A stretch of 64,000 nt of DNA from Warburgia ugandensis (GCA_035236585.1 CP141132.1:53013880-53077879), one strand, 5' to 3'. Positions 22,799 through 33,300 are shown, counted from the first letter of the stretch. Notes: generated from the letters alone by a model not told the origin. A program made the numbers and translations.

Positions 22799-22963
22799 AA
22801 ACCCCGACCCCGAGGGTGGGTGGCTAGCCGCACCGTCGCTCGTGTGGTGACACACGGGGGCGCGTGTCCCGTAGGCGAGAGATGGCTACCGTGCCAAGAT
22901 GGCTTGAGGGTTGGCCTTGTGAGGGGACCTAAGATGGTTTGAGGGCGGGACGCAGGAGAGTTA

Positions 22964-23006
22964 GTCCCACATCGGCTAGGGGTGGTGATGGTCTGTGGGT
23001 TATAAG
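22964..23006 (+). promoter_or_regulatory. USE plus TATA pair (U-snRNA-type promoter motif)
   Basis: GTCCCACATCG (22,964-22,974), 25 bases, then TTATAAG (23,000-23,006); same arrangement as at 22,412. Confidence 0.55.
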
Positions 23007-23126
23007 GGGGGTTCTCTCCCTTCACAACAATGAGGCCTTTTCCCTTGGACGCGGGGGAGAACCAAAACCCGTACGCGTGCGCACGGGACAATATCATTGT
23101 TGTGGGCCCAACGGGGTGGTAACAAA

Positions 23127-23139
23127 TGGTATCAGAGCC
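23127..23139 (+). promoter_or_regulatory. PBS-like site, chimeric last unit
   Basis: TGGTATCAGAGCC. The unit after it begins like alpha and, from about 23,192, continues like beta. Confidence 0.75.
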
Positions 23140-23368
23140 AAACCCCGACCCCGAGGGTGGGTGGCTAGCCGCTCCGTCGCTCATGTGGAAACACATGGGA
23201 GGTACAGCTAGGGGGAAGGTGATGGGCCAGGAGTGCCCGAGACTTTGGTCTCTCACAGTAACAACGCGTTTTACCCTGGGAAGCCAGGGTGAGAACAAAG
23301 CCGTGCGGGCCCCGGCCCAAAGCGGACAATATTGTTACTGTGGACCCCACGGTGGGTGGGGTGTGTCA

Positions 23369-23373
23369 GCACT
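23369..23373. repeat. Target-site duplication of composite (right)
   Basis: GCACT, matching 21,443-21,447. Confidence 0.8.
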
Positions 23374-23522
23374 CTATTAAGAACTAATTACAATCCCCAA
23401 AATCAACTTCTAATCTATCTTCAATCATCCAACTATCAAACAACAATGAACATGCATATGAAATGGATAGGGAAATTTAAGGAGAAAGATGGGAATGTAC
23501 TTAATTTAAGAACTATGCTCTC

Positions 23523-23584
<62 letters not shown>

Positions 23585-24700
23585 ACTTTTGACCTCATAA
23601 TTTAATCATCTTATTTTGCTTAAAGTTCTTTTATTACTATAGTTTTTGCACTTTGTTTATCACATTTCTTTAGTTCTATAGGAGTGTTTCAACAATATTT
23701 TTTGGTGCAAGTAAACTTTGGAAGCTTAGTGTCAATCAAATAGATATAGTCATTTAGAATCAAGAAGTTCAACCCTTAAGAAATTTTATGAATGACCATT
23801 AGCAACCTATGTTCATAGACTTAGTATGGGAAGCATCTTTCCCACTAAGAAATGTGAACTCAAAGTAGAGGACTTAAAGACTATTTAAAGGTCTATGAGA
23901 ATTGTAGCCCTTTTACAAACACCTATATTAAGCAGGCTTATATTTTCGTGCATCCTTTATCTGTTTTCTTGTGGTTTTTTGTCACGTATGTTAAATATTG
24001 TATGTTTATGCAAATGGATGGAGACAGAATCTCCTTTATTTAATTTACTTAAACAGTGTTTATCAGGGACATCACATTTGAATGCACAAAATGCATAAGT
24101 CTGAAAAATAGAGGAGATTGCTGAATTTTTGATATAGATGTAGGGATAATTTCTCTAAAAATCTTGATTTTTAGAAAAGAAACACTAAACTTGAGATTTT
24201 TAAATGCTAATTCACCTAAATGTGTTTAAGAACAAAATATGGGTGTGTGTATGTGCTTGAAAACAAGTGGTAACTAAATTCTTAAGAATGACAACTGGTC
24301 CTAATATGAGACGCATCAAGACATACATACAAGCTTACAAGTAAATGCTTTAAGATGTATCTCTTGATTGTCTAATGGTAATTGTAGTTGCTTACATAAA
24401 GCTAAATTGCTTCAATCATGTTTATATGAGTGCAAATGAATGTGTATAGAGATGTTCTATGTGATGACTAGAATCATGTAAGTTAACATTGCTTCACTTA
24501 TAATCATACAAATTAGTTTTTAAGTTTAGTTTTAGGAATGTTTAATTTGAGAAATATATTTTCTTTAGAAAGTTTCTATTTTCATGCATGTCTTATTTGA
24601 TTTTGGTTTGTTTGCAGCATATGTCATGTTGGTTTGGTTTCTTTAAATAAATTACATGGCCTTTTTTATGTCATTGTTCTAATATCATTGTGTTCTTCTT
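23374..24700. other. Unassigned AT-rich DNA between composite and CACTA remnant
   Basis: It may be the continuation of the interrupted Athila leader, followed by the unrecognised left part of the CACTA element; I cannot place the border. No credible gene is present. The 67-codon frame at 23,895-24,098 has no familiar motif. Confidence 0.4.
23518..23586. repeat. Compound (CT)n(AC)n microsatellite
   Basis: CT units to about 23,560 followed by AC units to 23,586. Confidence 0.95.
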
Positions 24701-24932
24701 TGTAGTAACGATAGAATGAGAAAAACATCAAATTGAATATTACGGCCACAATGAAGAGCATAAGCAAGAGGCCAACATGAGCACTACTCCAAAGAGAAAG
24801 GGTAGAGGGCAAACAACAATGGAAAAGGATATCAAGAGAAAGTCTTAAGGGAATTAAAGAAACTATCCAATACAATAGTAGACAATAAGAGATTGGTGAG
24901 AGTGCACCTACTTATAGTAGTTTCCTCTAAGC

Positions 24933-26050
24933 ATGGTTCCTATCACATTTGAGGATTGGAGACTTGAGCCATACTCGACAAAAGATTCAATATGGAAAAT
25001 GGTGAAGGTATGTAAACATTAAGTACATGTATTATATAAATTATTACTTATGCTATTTTTCAAATATAGTAATTTGCTGTGTGCAATTTGCAAATTTCCT
25101 TTGACATGCCGGATGACAAGAAGATGCATGCTTTACATGGGATTGGTGAGCAATAGAGAAAATAGAAGAACTATCTTGTTCACAATTACATAGCTCCAAA
25201 TGTCAATGATCCATCAAGGCTGTACACGATGCCTACCATTTACCTCGACATCATTGAACATGAGGTTTGGGATGCATTTGTACAAAACTGTACCCTTGTC
25301 AAATTTATGGTATGTGTAGAAACGATGTTTCATTTAATTAATTACATGTAACATCCAATTACTACACTTGATCACGTACGTACAAGTGTGTAGGGGAAGA
25401 GTGCAAGGGGAAGAAAGGTGCATGAAACAAATATGCAAAACCACCAATCTAGGTTAGGCTACTCCTTTTAGAAGAGCACGAAGTAAGCATTTGTGACAAT
25501 TTATCCCTTTCAATTCAATGCTACTATAGTTATATGCATGTTGTTCTTTAATTTTAGTGTCTTTCCTTAACATCAAAAGAAAGTTTGGTTCATTCAGTGG
25601 GCTGTACTGGCAACAAGTTCTCAGATGAAAGTACTGCGCAAATTGCTTCTCGCATGGTAAGTGGTTCCACCTATCTATAAATTTTATACACTTAATTAGA
25701 TGACATGATCATGTCTTTTTAATTAAATTTTACAGGACATTCTTACCCAAGAAAGCACTACTACAAGAACTCTAGGCAGCACCACTGCCAATGAGGACAT
25801 CCTATATAGGTCTATGGGCAATAAGAAGGACCACCCTAGTCGAGTTAGGGCCATGGGGGTCATAGTGTTGTTCCTTCTAAATTCTTTCAAAAAGGATGTT
25901 TACATAAAGTTCAAGATGATGATGAGGCCTACAATGAGCTCATTAAGAAAATAAAGACTGATATATTTAATCAGTTGCATGAGGGAGGTTTGATGATTAT
26001 TACTCCATCCCCTGCTCATAATTCTGGTAGCGCCTCTGTACCTCCATAAA
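24933..26050 (+). pseudogene. Transposase_24-like region of CACTA element
   Basis: Exon-like pieces match the plant Ptta/En/Spm Transposase_24 family, the TNPA-like DNA-binding part of CACTA elements. In order: VPITFEDWRLEP (from 24,933), FDMPDDKKMHALHGIG (about 25,100), SVGCTGNKFSDESTAQ (about 25,600) and, from about 25,740, DILTQESTTTRTLGSTT followed by PSRVRAMGV. The last block parallels the family's 'G..RHGRVRG.G' motif. GT/AG-flanked AT-rich gaps look like introns (for example after the GTAAG at 25,659 to TACAG near 25,735). Stops interrupt the first piece (after GIGEQ), so it is a pseudogene. The TNPD/Transposase_21 catalytic protein is not seen in the window. Confidence 0.6.
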
Positions 26051-26130
26051 ATGCGAGCTGCAATTTCGCAACTGAAGAAGATAATGAAGGACATTCAGTG
26101 CCCCTCGAAAAGGAAATTCTTGTCTATGAG

Positions 26131-26153
26131 GTATATATATATATATATATATA
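26131..26153. repeat. (TA)n microsatellite
   Basis: About 11 TA units inside the CACTA remnant. Confidence 0.9.
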
Positions 26154-26351
26154 TACAAAATTGGAAAATTTCATTGCCTTCTATACTAATTCTCTATCTT
26201 AACCTCTCTATTGTATATTTGATTTGCCCTATTGGCCTTGGATTCTCGTCAAAACATCATGGCAATTGGTTCATGCTATGAGCATGAATCAAACGTTCTG
26301 CATGGAATTAGTATTCCACCACATACCAAGTGGGTGTCCATTACTATAGCT

Positions 26352-26578
26352 TTGATGAGAAAGGTAGTATGATAAGATACATACTATGGACTCTATGGGA
26401 ATGACTAGTGTTCATTACCATGGATTTGAATGCTAATGCCTGACTACTATTTCCATTAGAAATGAAAAATATTATAACCATTGGGCAGGCAGTTGCAGAT
26501 CACGTCGCTTAGCTAGAAGCACTAGTCATTCTCATAGAGTCCATGGTGTATATCTTATCATACTACCTTTCTCATCAA
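26352..26578. repeat. Inverted repeat with 59-bp arms
   Basis: Arms 26,352-26,410 and 26,520-26,578 are reverse complements with four differences in 59 positions; the loop is 109 bp. Three of the four differences would still pair in a plus-strand transcript as G:U. It lies between the Transposase_24-like and Ulp1-like parts. It could be a foldback insertion, an inverted duplication or a young hairpin locus. Confidence 0.85.
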
Positions 26579-26699
26579 TATTTTTTAGCTAGAGACCTCA
26601 ATTAATTGTTTAATAACTTTATATGGTTAATCAACAACAACATGCGGCACCGAGATCTCCCACCTTATTTAGTTGAAAATTTTTACATCTTTTATAGCA

Positions 26700-27520
26700 G
26701 CCATCTAAGGAGTGTGTGGAAGTCCCACCTAACACACCTCGATCCTTAAGGTTAATTTATGATCTCATCAATGACGATATAGCAGTTAACCTTGTACGAA
26801 TCAAGCAGAGAGTGCTTGCTGAGGACTTCGTTGAAGTGCCACTTATGGTAGAGGATATATTATGAGTTTGCTTATGGAATCAACTCAAGCACCCTCATGT
26901 TGTCTCCTGCATGGGCATGTGCACATACTTGCTTTGATATTTACACGTTATATTTTATGGTATAGGTAATAATTATTATTTTTATGTAGCTTTTTGAATG
27001 ATGCTACTAGCCCTTTTGAGAGTGATGGTACACTTTACCAATTCCTTGACTCTAACATCATTGCTAGAGCTACATAGTAATGGTTGATAGATAGGCATGT
27101 TCAGGATATTTTACTAGCCTTCTTTCACTACTCTTAGGGACATGGCTTAATGATTCCCTACGATAGAGGTTAAGTTTTAATTTTCTTGTTTTTTTTCCAA
27201 CTTATTCTATACTTAAGGATTTTTAACTTCCATTAGAATTTATATGATTGCCTATGTAGGTCTCATTGGATGCTGCTCATTTTGGATGTGCACGGTGGAC
27301 ATGCTTTCTTTTTTTATTATTGTGGATTGCACATCCGGCCCTCTCTCATAGAAATTATAAATAAGTAAGCATTTATTTTTTTCATATGTTATGTGTAGAT
27401 AAGTAATTTGTTATTCATCTATAATGCATTTGAAATTTAAATTTATAGAGTTTAGTTTGAATGAGTTAATATTACTGAGACTGTACAACCACCAAAAGTC
27501 ACTTAGAAGAATGTCAAGGT
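26700..27520 (+). pseudogene. Ulp1-like (C48) protease fragment in CACTA element
   Basis: Plant CACTA and related elements often carry an Ulp1-type SUMO protease domain. Here SRLIYDLINDDIA-like sequence (from about 26,740) is followed by an exon-like stretch at about 26,990-27,171 (ATSPFESDGTLYQFLDSN) and, after an intron-like gap ending TGTAG, by HWMLLILDVHGGHAFF from 27,263. The His-Trp pair followed by hydrophobic residues matches the catalytic-His strand of the C48 family. The Asp and Cys parts are not clearly visible. The frame has stops (for example right after NIIARAT near 27,078), so the gene is dead. Identification rests mainly on the one motif and on context. Confidence 0.5.
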
Positions 27521-28339
27521 ATATGAAATAGTTAATTACTCTAAGTTACCATTAATTAAACCTACATTATTACAAATAATATTTATGAGTTCTTTTTTGT
27601 TGTCCTTGTTGCACACTGCCCTAAACAACAATTTGAATGTGAGTGCAAGTACTATGTCCTGAGATAGATAAGGACCCTCATATTCAATAGTATTCTTGTC
27701 TCCCATTGAAAAAAGGTAGAACTCTTTTTACTTTTCATAATCTTAGATTTTTCTATAGTTTTTATTGATCTATTTAAAATTTTTGAGCTTAATTAAATAT
27801 GTTGTATTTTAGGCTACTGTGCTTTCTGAGTGGGCAAACAAGAAGAGTTACTACAGAGTAAATCTCAATGAAATATAAACTGAATGAGTTGAGTATGTAA
27901 TGAGTTTCAATTAGATCACTTGGAGTAACTACATAAACTTGAAATACATAATAAAGTATTTTTTTCGTTTGCTTGTGTGTGTTCCTTTAGATTTTACTAT
28001 TCTCTTTGATATATATATATGTATGTATGCATGTATTTTAAATGATGAATGAGTGGAAATTTGGAGTGTGGGAATAAATAAGCATGGACGAAGTGAATTT
28101 GGAGCTTGTACATGAAGTGAATATGTGGCAATTGGTTTTCAATATGTTCATTAAATTATATAACTTTTATGAGATGAAGAATGAGAGGGTTACTTAGAGT
28201 GTAAAAGTAAATGCAAATGTGTATGGATTTACAAATGAAGTGAATGTGGATGTTATATAGAATACATGTGTTGTAATTTCTTTTATAAATTATTTTCAAG
28301 ATAGATGTGGATGGATAATGATGAGTTTTGATGTTTTTA

Positions 28340-28890
28340 CCCATTTTGGATGTATTAGGTGTTATATTATAAGAACAGTTTGGTGTAGATGTGGATGCAT
28401 GTTGTATTAGATGTTTGGTTTTTCATGTTGATAAAGAATTTTTGAAGTATCAAGTGTATAGAATGTTTGTTTATTCAATGTATACATAGGTGGTAGTGTA
28501 TTAAGAAAGATGTGGATGCATTTTAGTGGATGTTGGAATTTCATGTTTGTGGAGATTGAAGTATTAGGTGTATATGATATTTCGTTTTTCATGTTTACGA
28601 AGATTGTTTGAAGTGTCAGGTGTATAGAATGTTTGTTATTCAATGTATTCATAGGTGGTAGTGTATCAAGAAAGATGTGGATGCATTTTAGTGGATGTTG
28701 GGATTTCATGTTTGTGGAGATTGAAGTATTAGTTGTATATGATGTTTGTTATCCAATGGATACAGGTGGTATTGTATCAAGAAGTGGATGCATGTTGTAT
28801 TGGAGTAGGTTTTGAATGTTTATAAAGATTGTTTGAGTATCAGGTGTACATAGGATGTGTGTTGTTTAATTGTATACAGGTGGTAGTGCT
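28340..28890. repeat. Irregular tandem repeats, 110-165-bp spacing
   Basis: The word GGTGGTAGTGTA or close variants occurs at 28,489, 28,654, 28,764 and 28,879, each with neighbours such as AAGAAAGATGTGGATGCATT and GAATGTTTGTTATTCAATG. The first two units are about 165 bp and well conserved; the later ones are shortened. Confidence 0.8.
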
Positions 28891-28899
28891 CAGATATAT

Positions 28900-29423
28900 A
28901 ATTGAAAAAAAGTACTTTTGAAGTCATTTAGTGAAGCGAAGTCAAAATTCCATAAAAAAGGTTGGGCTTTTGAAGTCCATCAAAAGGTTGGGCTTTTGAA
29001 GTCACTTAGGGCTAAATGACTTCAAAAGTCTAAATTTTTTAAGTCATTTAGGGCTAAGTGACTTCAATAGTCTAGACTTTGGAAGTCGTTTAGTGTAAGT
29101 GACTTCAAAAGTCCATAAAAAAGGTTGGGCTTTTGAAGCTGCTTATATCGAACCAACTTCAAAAGTCACCAACTTTAAAAGTCATTTAGGCTAAGCGATT
29201 TTAAAAGTCCATAAAAAAGGTTGGGTTTTTGAAGTTGTTCAAACTAAATAACTTTAAAAGTTGGTGACTTTTAAAGTTGTTTGTTGAAGTGACTTCAAAA
29301 GTACTTTATTTTTAAAGTCGTTTACATAAATGACTTTAAAAGTTTTTGACTTTTGAAGTTGGATCAATAGAAGTCTCTTAGTAAGCAACTTCGATTATTC
29401 TTTTTAATTGACTTTAAAGGTCC
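28900..29423. repeat. CACTA subterminal repeats
   Basis: More than a dozen copies of GACTTCAAAAG-like words in both orientations, for example CTTTTGAAGTCACTTAGGG followed closely by its complement. Pairs face each other and could form hairpins. In En/Spm such repeats bind the TNPA protein; here this role is inferred. Confidence 0.8.
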
Positions 29424-29437
29424 CCTATCTAGTAGTG
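29424..29437 (-). repeat. CACTA right terminal end
   Basis: The plus strand ends ATCTAGTAGTG; the complement CACTACTAGAT is a CACTA-type terminus. LTR sequence resumes directly at 29,438 (TCTATTTCC), matching 43,507 onwards in the other LTR. Confidence 0.75.
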
Positions 29438-31125
29438 TCTATTTCCCAACACCTTCATTCACTTATTATGGGATTTGTGAAATTGAAATAGGAGAGGAGT
29501 TCCACACATACCTCCTACTTTATAGGAGCTACTCTCTATCTCTCTCTTACATCATCAATCCTATCTCCTAAGCCACCTCACCTCTTTCCTTATTATTTTG
29601 ATAAGTTTTCTTATTCCTTGGCACACAATTGAGATTAGATCTATTTTAGATGAGAAAGAGACCAAAACAAAGAGGAAATCCAAAGAAATTAACGTTGCTG
29701 AGTTTTAGAGAGGGAGGTGTTCAACGCAATCTGCTTCTCCCCTCTCTCTCTTCAATGCACAACTCACATCGCCCTTCCATAAAGTGCTCCACGGATCCAT
29801 CCTTGGAAAGCTGGCTTTACCTCTCTTATTCCATATTTAATCTCTGCCCTTAGAAATGGTTTATGTTGCTTGGTCTTCAAGGAGTGCAAGTTGGTCTTGC
29901 TTTGTTCTTCGCCTTGTTCTCTTTGCCTCACTTTCATTGGTTTTCCTTTGCCTTACTTTGCTCACTCTTGCCTTGAATTCCCACTATTATTTTCTTGTTC
30001 CTTCATCAAAGATCTAATGTATTCTTCTCTAGCAGTGACATCCAAGAGAAGAGGAAACTTAGATACTTGAGTTTCCTTCTTTGATTCACACGTTTCACAC
30101 TTTAGATCCATCTAGTTGGGTGTGCTCTTTTCCCTTGCTTAGTTCAACTTTTCATGTATCTTTTATCTTAGATTTTTTGTGTCCTCTTAGCATGCTATCC
30201 TACTTGAGTGTATAAGCATTATATTAGATTGAAGTGGATGTTTAGATCAAGGTTTATGCTTTTGCATTGGACACACTTTTCAGCTTTATACTCTTATATT
30301 ATGTATCCAATTTCTAATATAGTCTAGACTTGATTTAATTGAAATATTTGATTATTCTTGTTAATGATTGTTTCAAATATCATAACCCTTCAGATCTGAA
30401 TGATTTTCTTGCATGAAAAATGTTGATTCAATTAGTTACTTATGCTTGATTTGTTGATCATTCTTAAGTACTTTGTGCTGGATTGTTTTCCTTAAACTTT
30501 TGTGCTTATTTCAAGCCATCTTGACATCCAATTTAATAGAATCCTTTGGAACCCATTTAGTTTAGTTAATTGTTTATTCAGTGCATAACTTAGGGTGCAT
30601 GATTAATTGCATTAGAAGCATCAAATCTGACCACTATTGGGACCCTAGAACTAGGTGCACCATCCATGGGTCATACATATGATTCTTATGTGAAATTCTT
30701 GTTAGAACTTAACTTGTTTTGTTGTTTAATTTTAGACCCATAGTAGATAATTCATTATTTTCTTATTATATTTAGATTTGGAAAGTTTCCTTAATTTATT
30801 TTATAAAGTCCTCTTTATAGCAAGTTATAGATTAGGAAGTATTGATTTAGGAAAGTTCCCATTTAAAGTAGTTTCATTGCTTAGATAATTTATTCTAAGT
30901 TGTTGGAATGCATGTTAGTTAGGTTAATTTATAATTTCACATTTTCATTAGTGGTAATTTATAATTTTGTGCCTGTTTACATTCTTTGTGGTTCTATTCC
31001 TAAGTAAATCAACTTAATCATTTTTGTTTGGCTAAGATAAACAAGTGAAATAAGATTCATCCAAGATACTTTTTTAATGAGATTCCATGTGCAATCAACC
31101 TTGTTTGCATGAGAATACTACAGTA
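29438..31125 (+). repeat. Athila element 5' LTR, 3' part
   Basis: It lines up with 43,507 to about 45,275 in the 3' LTR: shared words include TTAGATCTATTTTAGAT, CCAAAACAAAGAGGAAATCC, GACATCCAAGAGAAGAGGAA versus its diverged partner, and GAGAATACTACAGTAG. The U3 part left of the CACTA insertion is not found in the window. Frames at 29,650-29,853 and 29,870-30,070 are chance frames in the LTR. Confidence 0.8.
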
Positions 31126-32330
31126 GATTTAGTCTAGGTTTGGGATTGCATTGGATTATGATTTTTTGCATTAGCTTTTCATATTTTTCTTATTCTTTAG
31201 AAATTGACAAATTTTATTTATTTTTTTGTGAGGGGAATATGGCATAAGGAGCAATGACGATCCTATGGGCCACGGGTTCATCATTTTGGATAGGGTTTAT
31301 TTGTTTTCTTACATTAGGATTTTTGAGTGAAACTAGTACTAAGGCCCATTGTATTTTGCACTTTATTAGTCAATTTTAAATGGGTTGTATAATATAGGGA
31401 AATTGTGGGGAATGGTGGCTCACACTTGATCATCATCAGAATCCTCAGTATGAGCATCCTTCACTCATCTTTAAATTTTTTTAGTTTAGTTGCATTTAGT
31501 GTAAAATTGCATTTGAATGGTATTGTAACTCATGTAGAAAAGGATATTCATTATAATTGTTGCATGTTACTTAGGGCTAGTGCATTAGTTTTTGCACTTA
31601 TTTAACAAGGGATAGCCTAAACTCGACTATAACCCAGGCATAGACTGTCTAGTTATAGTGTCTTGCTTGTTGAGATGAGAACTCTTTGTTAAATAGCATA
31701 TAGGTAAGAATTTGTTTGCTTTTGTTTTGCATTGCATGTTTAACGCTTTATGATGACAAGAATCACAATGTTAGTAAGGGCCCCATAAGAACCCTAACAA
31801 TATAATGATTGAATTTCATCACCAGATCCTTAGTCCACTTAGGAAATCAAACAAATTCCTTGTATCTCATGATCCCAACCCTGGAACTATCAAATTAAAA
31901 TCAAATAGTAAGAGACTTGGGATATCAAGCTCATAGGAACTTTTTAGAAGGAGATGACCTACTATCATCCTAGTGGCTTTTAAGCATCGTGATTATAGTG
32001 GGTACCTTAAAATCCAAGTGATTTTTTCATGCCTTTCATTGACATTGGTTGAGGTCTAAACACCACTTGACACGAGAATTGTATCAACCACTTTAGAGTA
32101 GGAACAACTAGTAAGAAGTAGTCAAGTTTGGAAAAATGGAGGAGTTGTCTAAATTTAGGTATAAGAAGCTACTACCCTATGCAATAACAAAAGATAATCA
32201 AAATAGTTCGATTAACGATTTACCAGGATAGATTGTACATCTCATATAGTTAGAGTCAACATATAGTTAGGTCGCATCATATAAGACTTTAGTTTAGTAC
32301 AGGTAAGGATGCCGATCTTAGAATGTTGAG
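31126..32330 (+). other. Athila leader region
   Basis: Non-coding leader between LTR and gag, parallel to 20,793-21,440 in its first half and to 12,190-12,520 in its second half. A clear primer-binding site is not recognisable. Confidence 0.6.
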
Positions 32331-32339
32331 CTAGTACCC

Positions 32340-33300
32340 TTAGACCTAGAGATTGAATGTTCCCTTAGACCATGGGTGAGAAAACAAGTTCTTAACACCA
32401 TGGCTAAACCACTAGTAGAAGTTGAGTGCAAAGCCATTAATGATTTCTATGTGTCGCTCCAATTTAAGACACCCTCGTGATTTCTATGCCTCCAACCAAT
32501 GCTGACCACTTTGAACTCAACCAGGGGTTATTCAAATACTCCCCACATTTTTTGGTCATGATAGAGAAGACCCATTCCTACATATCAAGGAATTCCTCGA
32601 TATTTGTGCTACACTTAGGTTCCAAAATGTGTCGGATGATTCAATCAAGTTAAGGTTGTTTCCCTTTTCATACAAGGATAAAGCGAAGTTGTGGTTAAAG
32701 ACCTTGGACGTTGGTCTCATCAACACATGGGATCAATTGTCTAGGAAGTTTTTGAGCAAGTTCTTCCCCATACATAAGACTGATGCCCTTCATAAGGAAA
32801 TTATGAACTACCAGCAAAGAGACAATAAATAATATTATGAATGCTGAATGCTGAGAAAGGTTAAATGAACTGCAATAGAGGTGTCCCATCACAAATTTCA
32901 AAAATAGTAGCGAGTTCAATACTTTTATGAGGCATTAATCCCTCAAAATAGACAAATCATGAATGTAGGGAGTGGAGTAGCCCTCATGTTAAAAGATGAG
33001 GGAGAGACCTAAGATTTTTTCCAAATTGTAACAAATAATTCCCAACAATGGGATTATTCAAATAGGAGGGAAAGAAATGCCCAGTCTCCAAAGAAAGGAG
33101 GTATTTATGAAATAGGAGTGTCCATAGATATATCCTATAAGATTGACTCTATGATACAGAGAATGGACAAATATGATGAGAGAATGGACAAACATGATGG
33201 GAGAGTGGACAAAATTGAAAGCTTATTTCAGACCTTCGTGGCTACTACTGTATCTGCTAAACCTCTATAAGAGATTTGTCCTATTTTTTCTAACTTTGTC
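32340..33300 (+). pseudogene. Athila gag, broken
   Basis: Capsid-type motifs of the Athila/Tat gag are read at about 32,560-32,830: EDPFLHIKEFLDICATL, IKLRLFPFSYKDKAKLWL, INTWDQLSRKFLSKFFP. The following part is degraded. This is a fossil with several breaks. Confidence 0.75.

Larger units (their letters stand above)
21448..23368. mobile_element. Inverted TRIM-like composite with six primer-binding sites
   Basis: A 1,921-bp GC-rich block in AT-rich DNA. Its outer arms (21,448-21,622 and 23,192-23,368) are inverted repeats; the first 45 bp agree exactly, then about nine differences follow. The left part (to about 22,175) reads on the minus strand and the right part (from about 22,193) on the plus strand. 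It is made of 240-350-bp units, each starting with a TGGTATCAGAGC-type site (tRNA-iMet PBS, typical of Copia and TRIM elements) and most ending in ACAATATTGTTACTGTGGAC and GGGTGTGTCA. Two unit types alternate: alpha (with a USE/TATA motif pair) and beta (starting TAGAACTCGACACGGCG). No protein-coding capacity is credible. It is a fossil but looks whole in outline. Confidence 0.75.
24700..29437 (+). mobile_element. CACTA (En/Spm) transposon remnant
   Basis: The right end reads ...CCCCTATCTAGTAGTG, whose complement CACTACTAGATAGGGG is a CACTA terminal sequence. The 540 bp inside it are dense in short direct and inverted copies of GACTTCAAAAG/CTTTTGAAGTC, the subterminal repeats to which CACTA TNPA-type proteins bind. 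Inwards come tandem repeats, an Ulp1-like protease piece and a Transposase_24-like region, all in plus orientation. No matching left terminus was found, so the left border is approximate. The right end joins LTR sequence at 29,438, so the element landed in an Athila LTR. Its frames are interrupted and it is not autonomous. Confidence 0.75.

Noticed and set aside
21430-23380. A dozen overlapping frames of 60-172 codons on both strands
   Set aside because: They arise from GC-rich, stop-poor repeated sequence; no frame shows a protein motif, and the same DNA is read in several frames.
23512-23590. The CT/AC repeat here as the missing U3 part of the Athila 5' LTR (which has a similar compound repeat at 43.6 kb)
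   Set aside because: The flanking sequences do not match on either side.
25751-25765. CACTACTACAAGAACT as the left CACTA terminus
   Set aside because: It lies inside the Transposase_24-like coding block (ESTTTRTLGS), so it is coding sequence and not an end.
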